Below are positions 1-5,059 of a DNA stretch of 6,907 nucleotides, one piece after another (within the stretch, counting starts at the first letter, position 1; every line of letters begins with the position of its first letter). The DNA is taken from NCBI GenBank assembly GCA_003505715.1, contig DNXU01000207.1, forward strand, positions 2,988 through 9,894, read 5' to 3'. The notes beneath the pieces are model-generated. The model saw nothing but the letters and a program-made list of their open reading frames with translations. It did not search any database and had not been told where the DNA came from. The position numbers and the translations under genes were made by a program. Origin of the DNA: Cyanobacteria bacterium UBA8803 (GTDB lineage Bacteria > Cyanobacteriota > Cyanobacteriia > Cyanobacteriales > Coleofasciculaceae).

Positions 1-7
1 GAAGGGT

Positions 8-22
8 AGTTGCGTAAGTCCT
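8..22 (-). repeat. Dispersed repeat end, inverted relative to 1661-1675
   Basis: Read on the minus strand this is AGGACTTACGCAACT. It matches 1661-1675 on the plus strand at 14 of 15 positions, and the similarity extends to about 19 of 22 when 1-7 is included. The two copies face each other in opposite orientation on either side of the GAF gene. The element continues beyond the left window edge, so its full extent is unknown. Confidence 0.5.
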
Positions 23-158
23 GCTTTAGTCAGTTTCTGTCCTTCCTTACCTCTCTCATCCCTCTTCACTCTTAGTCATGAAAATTAAAGTAGTTAGCCT
101 TTACTCCATTGCCCTACTCTGTAATAATCGTAAGGTGTTTGTCTAGTCCTTCTAATTA

Positions 159-252
159 CCCCAGCGCTCTCTCACGCTTGGGTTCCTTAGTAGAGTACTA
201 GCTTGAGCCGTTGCTAGAACACACAACGGCTGTACCCTCTAACCAATTTGGT
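159..252. other. Cluster of three adjacent hairpins
   Basis: Three inverted repeats follow one another within 94 bp. The first pairs 160-166 with 175-182 with one bulged base. The second is the strongest: an 8-bp perfect stem (206-213/224-231) with a 10-nt loop, supported by an outer stem TAGAGTAC (191-198) pairing with GTAC and TCTA (232-235, 238-241). The third is a short 5-bp palindrome at 242-252. The pairings are visible directly. Whether the region is transcribed, and from which strand, cannot be told from the sequence. A structured small RNA is one reading; a decayed mobile repeat is another. Confidence 0.4.
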
Positions 253-261
253 AATGAGGAT

Positions 262-319
262 AGGAAAAATTTTATTAAGACAAGGGTATCGCTGGTGAAT
301 TTTACCGACGATACCCTTG
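262..319 (-). terminator. Rho-independent terminator of the GAF gene
   Basis: CAAGGGTATCG (281-291) pairs perfectly over 11 bp with CGATACCCTTG (309-319). Inside, GGT (294-296) pairs with ACC (304-306), lengthening the stem. Read on the minus strand, the hairpin is followed by the U-rich tail TCTTAATAAAATTTTT. It lies about 50 bp beyond the stop codon of the minus-strand GAF gene, where a terminator is expected. On the plus strand no run of T follows the hairpin, so its main direction is leftward. Confidence 0.8.
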
Positions 320-369
320 GTGTTTGAGACCTAGTGTTACAACAAATAAATTTTAGCGCAGGGGGTATG

Positions 370-1350
370 TCAAAATAACTTATCTAGACTCATTTGCAGC
401 TGTTGCTCTCGCCTGATGAGTTCCTCAACCAGTTCATCCTCTTGGAGAACGACCCCAGCTTGAGTGATTTGTTCTCCAGCTGTCAGTTTTTGAGCAAGTT
501 GATGACAAATCTGGCATTTCCCTAAAATTCCCAGAATTGAAGGGGCAAATTTGCCAAATATTACTTCATCTTCTGGGGTAAAGCCATTCTTATCGATTCT
601 TTGAGATAAGCTCTCTTTAGGATTAGAATCTGGTTTTAACTTGTTGATAAATTGGACAACGGCAACGACCTCTTTTTGCTTGTTCAATAAAGGCCAAGCC
701 AGTATGGTGTAAGTACGGTAACCTGTTTTACTATCTGTCTTCTTGGCCTGCTCGGAGCGGGGATCGTCATAGACATCAAAAGGAATATTAACCACTTTTG
801 ATGTTGTAGCTGCCAGACCTACAATCCCTTTGTTCATGGGAATGTCAATCAGTAGAGAACCACCACAGCCATCCTCGGCAATGAGCGAACCAACTTCTTT
901 TTTATCCCGATCTATTAAAAAAATGCTAGTGCGATCGGCACTAAGCAAATTCCCAGCCTTGCGAGTAATTTGACCTAACATCTCACAGAGAGTACTAACC
1001 AGTTGATTTAACGCCTGGTCAACCGTGAGACTTCTTTCCAGTGTGGGAACGATGGCAACAGCACAGCCATTGGTATTAATGCGATTTTCCCGTTTAGGCT
1101 CAGAGGAGACCCGGTTGTCCTGCCCATCTAAACCCGCAACTTCTCGCCAGTCCAGACCTAATATCTGACAAATTTCAAGAAAATTGGTCTGATTAACAGG
1201 TTGGCCTTTGAGGAAGAGGTTATTTATAACAATGGACAGAGATCGTCCTAATTGTGCTGTTAAGTCCCCCTGTTGTCCGTTACTCTTATGCATCCAAGCA
1301 AGTTGAACTTCTTGGATATATTTGGGATGCACACTTAATGTTTTTGACAT
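370..1350 (-). CDS. HTH-like/GAF domain protein, putative cyclic-nucleotide-binding regulator
   Basis: This 326-residue soluble protein starts at ATG 1350-1348 (MSKTLSVHPKYIQ). Residues 6-73 resemble the N-terminal HTH/Cro-like domain seen in many cyanobacterial signalling proteins, ending in the characteristic NFLEICQILGLDWREVAG. Residues about 110-270 form a GAF domain: a DRTSIFLID strand, the IPMNKGIVG segment, and the TGYRTYTILAWPLLN segment. It carries the motif N236-K237-X19-F257-X3-D261-E262, which fits the NKXnFX3DE signature of cNMP-binding GAF domains in phosphodiesterases and cyanobacterial adenylate cyclases. The C-terminus (about 290-326) is helical, probably coiled coil. No catalytic domain, membrane segment or signal peptide is present, so it is likely a ligand-responsive regulator rather than an enzyme. 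An in-frame TTG at 1413 would add 21 residues, but these do not look like family sequence. No good Shine-Dalgarno precedes either start. It is transcribed divergently from putA and ends at its own terminator. The GAF call is firm; DNA binding and ligand are inferred. Confidence 0.85.
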   Translation of the reverse strand: MSKTLSVHPKYIQEVQLAWMHKSNGQQGDLTAQLGRSLSIVINNLFLKGQPVNQTNFLEICQILGLDWREVAGLDGQDNRVSSEPKRENRINTNGCAVAIVPTLERSLTVDQALNQLVSTLCEMLGQITRKAGNLLSADRTSIFLIDRDKKEVGSLIAEDGCGGSLLIDIPMNKGIVGLAATTSKVVNIPFDVYDDPRSEQAKKTDSKTGYRTYTILAWPLLNKQKEVVAVVQFINKLKPDSNPKESLSQRIDKNGFTPEDEVIFGKFAPSILGILGKCQICHQLAQKLTAGEQITQAGVVLQEDELVEELIRREQQLQMSLDKLF

Positions 1351-1376
1351 ATGTGAGCAGCGGAAATATATTTTGA

Positions 1377-1406
1377 TTGTAAGATAATGATACTCTAATT
1401 GTGAAT
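1377..1406 (-). promoter_or_regulatory. Candidate promoter of the GAF gene
   Basis: On the minus strand, TTCACA and TACAAT are separated by 18 bases, with the -10-like box about 25 bp upstream of the ATG at 1350. A second possible pair overlaps it, TTGGCT with TATCAT at 15-base spacing. Both match the consensus only partly and the region is AT-rich, so chance matches are likely. A transcription start would settle it. Confidence 0.3.
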
Positions 1407-1407
1407 C

Positions 1408-1419
1408 AGCCAAATGGCT
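1408..1419. promoter_or_regulatory. Palindrome AGCCAAATGGCT, possible operator
   Basis: A perfect 5-bp inverted repeat (AGCCA-AA-TGGCT) lies 58 bp upstream of the GAF gene ATG and overlaps one of its candidate -35 boxes. Position and symmetry suit a dimeric regulator, possibly the HTH-like protein itself. It is short enough to occur by chance. Confidence 0.25.
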
Positions 1420-1526
1420 TAAATAATTGCGCCCTGTAGCCGAATCGCTCAGAGCCTAGTGCAGCTCGGCAAAAATAACCCACCAGTTCAAAAATGCTAA
1501 AAACTTTACTGTAAATGCTTTTTTCC

Positions 1527-1547
1527 CTTCTACTTTCTACCTTCTAC
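1527..1547. repeat. Tandem heptamer repeat (STRR-like), CTTCTAC x3
   Basis: Three back-to-back 7-bp units read CTTCTAC, TTTCTAC and CTTCTAC, with one substitution. Short tandemly repeated heptamers between genes are a known feature of filamentous cyanobacterial genomes. It runs directly into the octamer repeat that follows. Confidence 0.75.
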
Positions 1548-1574
1548 CTTGGAGCCTTGGAGCCTTGGAGCCTT
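1547..1574. repeat. Tandem octamer repeat CCTTGGAG x3.5
   Basis: Three perfect copies of CCTTGGAG (1547-1554, 1555-1562, 1563-1570) are followed by a partial CCTT (1571-1574). The exact identity of the units suggests recent slippage expansion, so copy number may vary between strains. The change of period from 7 to 8 at the junction with the upstream array is notable. Confidence 0.8.
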
Positions 1575-1592
1575 CACAGCAAGGAATTTAGC

Positions 1593-1619
1593 TCTCAAGG
1601 TTAGGTTTTGAGAACTCAA
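1593..1619. promoter_or_regulatory. CTCAA/TTGAG half-site cluster, possible operator
   Basis: TCTCAA (1593-1598) is inverted as TTGAGA (1608-1613) across 9 bp, and TTGAG (1608-1612) is inverted again as CTCAA (1615-1619) across AA. Three half-sites in 27 bp upstream of putA look like an operator. No known cyanobacterial regulator site is recognised, and it lies about 235 bp from the start codon, so this is tentative. Confidence 0.25.
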
Positions 1620-1660
1620 TCGAGTAATAGGGGGAGGGGATATAGCATGAGAGATAATAG

Positions 1661-1709
1661 AGGACTTACGCAGCTACTCTACATAGAGTAGTCGGTCGTG
1701 AACTGCGTA
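1661..1709 (+). repeat. Nested hairpin with dispersed-repeat end
   Basis: AGGACTTACGCAGCT (1661-1675) is the partner of the inverted copy at 8-22. It is followed by a perfect 8-bp hairpin, CTACTCTA (1674-1681) and TAGAGTAG (1684-1691) with a 2-nt loop. An outer 7-bp stem, TACGCAG (1667-1673) with CTGCGTA (1703-1709), encloses it. The two stems abut, with 11 unpaired bases on one side. This suggests a small palindromic mobile repeat (MITE-like) or a structured leader of the putA transcript. Confidence 0.5.
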
Positions 1710-1754
1710 CACCAGAAAGCATGAAAATTCTTATTCCTTCTGCCTGCGTTCGAC

Positions 1755-1793
1755 TGAACTTCGACAAGGGGTAACTGAGCCTGTCGAAGTTCA
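1755..1793. repeat. REP-like inverted repeat, 12-bp perfect stem
   Basis: TGAACTTCGACA (1755-1766) pairs perfectly with TGTCGAAGTTCA (1782-1793) around a 15-nt loop. The right half contains CTGAGCCTGTCGAAG. From memory, sequences of this CTGAG-N-TGTCGAAG type occur as dispersed palindromic repeats in many bacterial genomes. No T run follows, so it is not a typical terminator. It lies 60 bp upstream of the putA start and would form part of its leader if transcription starts earlier. Confidence 0.65.
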
Positions 1794-1834
1794 ACTACTG
1801 CGCTCACGCCGAAGTCTGCCCTCTTCCCTATTTC

Positions 1835-1843
1835 AAGAAGGAG
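1835..1843 (+). promoter_or_regulatory. putA ribosome binding site (AAGAAGGAG)
   Basis: AAGAAGGAG ends 10 nt before the GTG at 1854. It contains AAGGAG, an excellent match to the anti-Shine-Dalgarno sequence, and supports the GTG rather than any downstream ATG as the start. Confidence 0.8.
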
Positions 1844-1853
1844 CCTACCACCT

Positions 1854-4829
1854 GTGGTTGTCCAAGTTCCCCAAAACCTCTACGAATCTAAAACAACTGA
1901 AATCGCCAAACAACTACTAGAAGCAACGCGCCCCAAACGTTCCTTCTTCGCCCAGATGCGGGATCAAATGCGCTGGGACGATAAATTACTGGCTTGGGCA
2001 ATGAGCAACCCTGGCTTGCGGGTGCAGCTGTTTCGCTTCATCGACACCTTACCTGCACTGCGCAGCAAAACCGAAATTGCCCGTCACTTGCAAGAATACT
2101 TGGGGGATGAGTCAGTAGAACTCCCGACTGCCCTCAAAACCCTACTCAACTTTGCTAACCCCGACTCAATGCCGGGACAGTTGGCTGCTACAACCGTCTC
2201 CACTGCTGTGGAAGCCTTAGCTCATAAATACATTGCTGGGGAAAACATTAACCAAGTACTCAAGACAATTGAGCGACTGCGCAAAGAGAAGATGGCTTTC
2301 ACCATCGACTTGTTAGGCGAAGCCGTCATCACCGAGGCTGAGGCACAGTCTTACCTACAAAATTATCTGGATTTGATGGCACAGCTAACCCAAGCAGCTA
2401 AGACTTGGCCAACTGTGGAGGAGATTGATTTAGCAGAAGGTGTATTAATACCACAAGTTCAAGTATCTGTCAAGCTAACAGCTTTTTACTCCCAGTTCGA
2501 TCCTCTCGATCCCCAAGGCAGCAAAGCCAGAGTCTGCGATCGCATCCGCACCTTACTGCGTCATGCTAAAGAGCTAGGAGCAGCAGTCCACTTTGATATG
2601 GAACAGTATGTCTATAAAGACATGACCCTCTCGATCCTGAAAGAGCTATTGAGGGAGGAGGAATTTGGCGATCGCACAGATATCGGCGTTACCCTCCAAG
2701 CCTATTTGCGGGACTCTCAACAAGACTTGCGGGAGTTAATTGACTGGGCGAAACGGCGCGGCTATCCCCTAACCGTGCGCTTAGTTAAAGGGGCTTACTG
2801 GGATCAAGAGACCATTAAAGCAATTCAGAAGGATTGGCCTCAACCCGTCTATAACGATAAAGCAGCAACCGATGCCAACTTCGAGCAAATGACCCAGCTA
2901 TTGCTGGAAAATCACGAATATCTGTATGGGGCAATTGGCTCTCATAACGTGCGCTCGCAAGCCAGAGCGATCGCTATTGCCGAACAGCTGAACATCCCGC
3001 GCCGCCGTTTTGAGATGCAAGTTCTCTATGGTATGGGGGATCAACTCGCTAAAGCACTAGTCCAACGAGGTCATCGGGTGCGAGTTTATGCACCTTATGG
3101 CGAACTGCTACCGGGGATGGCTTACCTGATCCGGCGTTTGTTGGAAAATACAGCTAATAGTTCGTTTTTGCGGCAAAGCTTGGAAGACCGACCGATTGAG
3201 GAATTGCTGGCACCGCCAGCACCAGTGGCAGCAGATTTGGTAACGGATGTCAGGGATGGTAAGTTTATTAATGCAGCGGATACGGACTACGCTAGGGTAG
3301 AGGCGCGGCAGGAAGCAGAACAAGCATTTCAAAAAGTTCGCCAACAACTGGGTAAGACTTACTTGCCGCTGATCGGTGGTGAGTATCAAGCTACTGTGGC
3401 AACAGTGGATTCTGTCAATCCTTCTCATCCTAGTGAGATCGTTGGGAAAGTTGGACTTATCTCTATAGAACAAGCTGAACAAGCCTTGCAAGCGGCTAAA
3501 GCGGCATTCCCAAGGTGGCGGCACACTCCAGTGAGGGAACGTGCTGGCATATTGCGCAAAGCTGCTGACTTGATGGAAAAACGTCGCGCCGAACTATCAG
3601 CTTGGGTTTGCTTGGAAGTGGGAAAAGTCGTCAGGGAAGCTGATGCGGAGGTGTCAGAAGCCATCGACTTCTGCCGTTACTATGCTGATGAGATGGAACG
3701 GCTTGACCAAGGGCATAACTACGATATCGCGGGTGAAACGAATCGCTATATCTATCAGCCACGAGGTATTGCCCTGGTGATTTCGCCCTGGAATTTCCCT
3801 TTGGCTATTGCAACGGGGATGGTAGTGGCAGCCTTGGTAGCTGGGAATTGCACCTTGCTCAAACCCGCAGAGACTTCATCGGTGATCGCGGCAAAACTGA
3901 CGGAAATTTTGGTAGAGGCAGGGATACCAAAGGGCGTTTTTCAATACGTGCCAGGGAAGGGTTCTCAGGTAGGTGCTTATATGGTGAAGCATCCCGACGT
4001 TCACCTGATTGCCTTTACAGGTTCCCAGGAAGTGGGTTGTCGGATTTATGCTGACGCGGCAATATTGCAACCGGGGCAAAAGCATCTCAAGCGCGTGATT
4101 GCCGAGATGGGGGGTAAGAATGCGATTATTGTTGATGAAAGTGCTGACCTTGACCAAGCAGTAGCAGGTGTAGTACAGTCAGCGTTTGGGTATAGCGGTC
4201 AGAAATGTTCGGCTTGTTCCCGAACGATCGTGCTGGAGTCCGTTTATGATGCCTTTGTAGAACGAGTGGTGGAAGCCACGCGATCGCTCAATATCGGTGC
4301 TGCCGAAGACCCCAGTACTAAAGTGGGTCCGGTGATTGATAGTACAGCTCGCGATCGCATTCGAGACTATATTGAAAAGGGGCGTCAAGAAGCTGAGGTG
4401 GCTTTAGAGATGAGCGCACCTGAAACAGGTTACTTTATCGGACCTGTCATCTTTACCCATGTCTCACCCGATGCCAAAATTGCCCAAGAAGAAATTTTTG
4501 GTCCAGTAATTGCCCTAATTCGGGTTAAGGATTTTCCAGAAGCCTTGAAAGTGGCTAATGGCACTAACTACGCCCTCACAGGAGGTTTGTATTCCCGCAC
4601 GCCGTCCCACATTCAACAGGCATATGCGGAGTTTGAAGTGGGGAACCTCTATATCAACCGCACGATTACGGGGGCGATCGTCGCACGGCAACCCTTTGGC
4701 GGCTTCAAGCTTTCTGGCGTAGGTTCCAAAGCAGGAGGCCCCGATTATTTGCTGCAATTTTTAGAACCCCGTGGGGTGACAGAGAATATTCAGCGTCAGG
4801 GTTTTGCGCCAATTGCAGGAGCAGAATAG
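1854..4829 (+). CDS. putA: Bifunctional proline dehydrogenase / L-glutamate-gamma-semialdehyde dehydrogenase (PutA)
   Basis: This 991-residue enzyme oxidises proline to pyrroline-5-carboxylate using FAD, then its hydrolysed form to glutamate using NAD+. Residues 1-190 are helical. The proline dehydrogenase barrel (about 200-450) shows K207 (SVKLTAFY), D248 (HFDME), LVKGAYWDQE, Y412 (VYAPYGE) and the substrate carboxylate-binding pair R427/R428 (YLIRRLLENTANSSF). These align with E. coli PutA K329, D370, Y540 and R555/R556. After a linker, the aldehyde dehydrogenase half (about 500-975) has N647 (SPWNFPL), FTGS (721-724), E751 (AEMGGKN), nucleophile C785 (SGQKCSACSR), EIFGP (880-884) and PFGGFKLSG (947-955). 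All key residues are present. At 991 residues against 1320 in E. coli, it lacks the N-terminal ribbon-helix-helix domain and the extra C-terminal domain, so it should not bind DNA. The C785 context resembles RocA/PruA more than E. coli PutA. The start is GTG with a strong Shine-Dalgarno. Five HIP1 sites lie inside. A terminator follows. Confidence 0.97.
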   Translation: MVVQVPQNLYESKTTEIAKQLLEATRPKRSFFAQMRDQMRWDDKLLAWAMSNPGLRVQLFRFIDTLPALRSKTEIARHLQEYLGDESVELPTALKTLLNFANPDSMPGQLAATTVSTAVEALAHKYIAGENINQVLKTIERLRKEKMAFTIDLLGEAVITEAEAQSYLQNYLDLMAQLTQAAKTWPTVEEIDLAEGVLIPQVQVSVKLTAFYSQFDPLDPQGSKARVCDRIRTLLRHAKELGAAVHFDMEQYVYKDMTLSILKELLREEEFGDRTDIGVTLQAYLRDSQQDLRELIDWAKRRGYPLTVRLVKGAYWDQETIKAIQKDWPQPVYNDKAATDANFEQMTQLLLENHEYLYGAIGSHNVRSQARAIAIAEQLNIPRRRFEMQVLYGMGDQLAKALVQRGHRVRVYAPYGELLPGMAYLIRRLLENTANSSFLRQSLEDRPIEELLAPPAPVAADLVTDVRDGKFINAADTDYARVEARQEAEQAFQKVRQQLGKTYLPLIGGEYQATVATVDSVNPSHPSEIVGKVGLISIEQAEQALQAAKAAFPRWRHTPVRERAGILRKAADLMEKRRAELSAWVCLEVGKVVREADAEVSEAIDFCRYYADEMERLDQGHNYDIAGETNRYIYQPRGIALVISPWNFPLAIATGMVVAALVAGNCTLLKPAETSSVIAAKLTEILVEAGIPKGVFQYVPGKGSQVGAYMVKHPDVHLIAFTGSQEVGCRIYADAAILQPGQKHLKRVIAEMGGKNAIIVDESADLDQAVAGVVQSAFGYSGQKCSACSRTIVLESVYDAFVERVVEATRSLNIGAAEDPSTKVGPVIDSTARDRIRDYIEKGRQEAEVALEMSAPETGYFIGPVIFTHVSPDAKIAQEEIFGPVIALIRVKDFPEALKVANGTNYALTGGLYSRTPSHIQQAYAEFEVGNLYINRTITGAIVARQPFGGFKLSGVGSKAGGPDYLLQFLEPRGVTENIQRQGFAPIAGAE
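2536..2543. repeat. HIP1 octamer GCGATCGC (first of six)
   Basis: Perfect copies lie at 2536, 2668, 2967, 4280 and 4351 in putA and at 6248 in the kinase gene. HIP1 is the highly iterated palindrome of many cyanobacterial genomes, so six copies in 6.9 kb is a good lineage marker. The GAF gene and all intergenic DNA contain none. Confidence 0.9.
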
Positions 4830-4833
4830 GACA

Positions 4834-4850
4834 CTTGGCGAATTGCCAGG
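4834..4850 (+). other. Small hairpin just after the putA stop
   Basis: CTTGGC (4834-4839) pairs with GCCAGG (4845-4850) around GAATT, including one G-U pair. It starts 5 bp after the putA stop codon and has no U tract, so it is not a terminator. It might protect the 3' end of the message. Confidence 0.3.
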
Positions 4851-4863
4851 ATTCTATAAGTTG

Positions 4864-4906
4864 TTGTAGGTTGGGTTGAGGTAAGAAAACCCAACCTATA
4901 ATTTTT
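4864..4906 (+). terminator. Rho-independent terminator of putA
   Basis: TAGGTTGGGTT (4867-4877) pairs perfectly over 11 bp with AACCCAACCTA (4888-4898) around a 10-nt loop, and weaker pairs extend the stem outward to 4864/4901. TTTTT (4902-4906) follows at once. It lies 35 bp beyond the putA stop. From memory, the TAGGTTGGGTTGAGG...AACCCAACC type is a common dispersed repeat in cyanobacteria, so this terminator may have been supplied by a repeat element. Confidence 0.8.
4876..4902 (+). promoter_or_regulatory. Possible promoter inside the terminator repeat
   Basis: A perfect TATAAT sits at 4897-4902 at the base of the terminator hairpin, with TTGAGG (4876-4881) 15 bases upstream. If active it would give the downstream kinase gene its own transcript with a leader of about 150 nt. 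The spacing is shorter than ideal and the match may be incidental to the AT-rich stem base. Confidence 0.25.
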
Positions 4907-4914
4907 GGGTGTTC

Positions 4915-4945
4915 TCGGCAATTTGAGCTAAAAATAGATTGCCGA
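4915..4945. repeat. Inverted repeat TCGGCAAT/ATTGCCGA
   Basis: A perfect 8-bp inverted repeat (4915-4922 and 4938-4945) surrounds a 15-nt AT-rich spacer in the putA-kinase gap. There is no U tract. It could be a hairpin in the kinase leader or a protein-binding site; nothing identifies which. Confidence 0.4.
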
Positions 4946-4994
4946 TCCTTGATGTCCTCAGTCGTGCTATTGTTTCATTTTCCTCAGGGCGCAG

Positions 4995-5026
4995 GCGATG
5001 CTAATCATGCCATCGCAAAAATTTTT
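4995..5026 (+). terminator. Weak terminator- or attenuator-like hairpin before the kinase gene
   Basis: GCGATG (4995-5000) pairs with CATCGC (5011-5016) around a 10-nt loop. AAAAATTTTTCTTT follows, so a T-rich stretch begins about 5 nt after the stem. It lies 34-65 bp before the kinase start codon. The 6-bp stem and delayed T run make termination uncertain; it might instead modulate read-through into the kinase gene. Confidence 0.3.
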
Positions 5027-5059
5027 CTTTCTCACTCCCCATTTGCAGATTAGGCACCC

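Larger units (their letters stand above)
1..280. other. Gene-free left end with serial inverted repeats
   Basis: I see no gene in this stretch; the longest ATG reading on the plus strand (78-146) is only 22 codons and lacks a ribosome binding site. Positions about 25-75 are pyrimidine-rich. From 159 on the DNA is organised as consecutive inverted repeats: CCCAGCG (160-166) with CGCTTGGG (175-182); AGCCGTTG (206-213) with CAACGGCT (224-231), extended by an outer pairing of 191-198 with 232-241 that leaves small bulges; and ACCAA (242-246) with TTGGT (248-252). It could be a structured small RNA, an extended 3' untranslated region, or a decayed repeat element. It matches none of the common stable RNAs I know by sequence (tRNA, tmRNA, RNase P RNA, SRP RNA). 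Confidence 0.5.
1351..1853. other. Divergent intergenic region, repeat-rich
   Basis: This 503-bp gap separates the start codons of the GAF gene (leftward) and putA (rightward), so both promoters should lie here. It holds a palindrome at 1408-1419, tandem 7-mers and 8-mers at 1527-1574, a CTCAA/TTGAG cluster at 1593-1619, a nested hairpin at 1667-1709, a REP-like inverted repeat at 1755-1793, and the putA ribosome binding site. No protein-coding gene is supported. I looked for an NtcA box (GTA-N8-TAC) and found none. No convincing -35/-10 pair for putA is visible. Confidence 0.6.

Noticed and set aside
78..146. 22-codon ATG reading frame on the plus strand
   Set aside because: Too short, no Shine-Dalgarno, no recognisable peptide family, and no conserved context visible.
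159..252. tRNA, tmRNA, RNase P RNA or SRP RNA gene
   Set aside because: The conserved sequences of these RNAs are absent and the pairing pattern does not form a cloverleaf.
1351..1413. TTG start at 1413 giving the GAF protein 21 extra residues
   Set aside because: The added stretch does not resemble the family N-terminus, has no ribosome binding site, and overlaps promoter-like AT-rich DNA; ATG at 1350 begins the recognisable domain.
1527..1574. CRISPR-like array
   Set aside because: Units are 7-8 bp and contiguous without spacers, so they are simple tandem repeats.
1..1682. Composite transposon or IS carrying the GAF gene
   Set aside because: No transposase, no visible target duplication, and the left repeat is cut by the window; only the inverted repeats are supported.
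1351..1853. NtcA nitrogen-control site upstream of putA
   Set aside because: No GTA-N8-TAC with a suitably placed -10 was found by eye.
3108..4757. Several 68-138-codon frames on both strands within putA
   Set aside because: They overlap a gene with a complete set of catalytic motifs and show low-complexity, frame-shadow translations.
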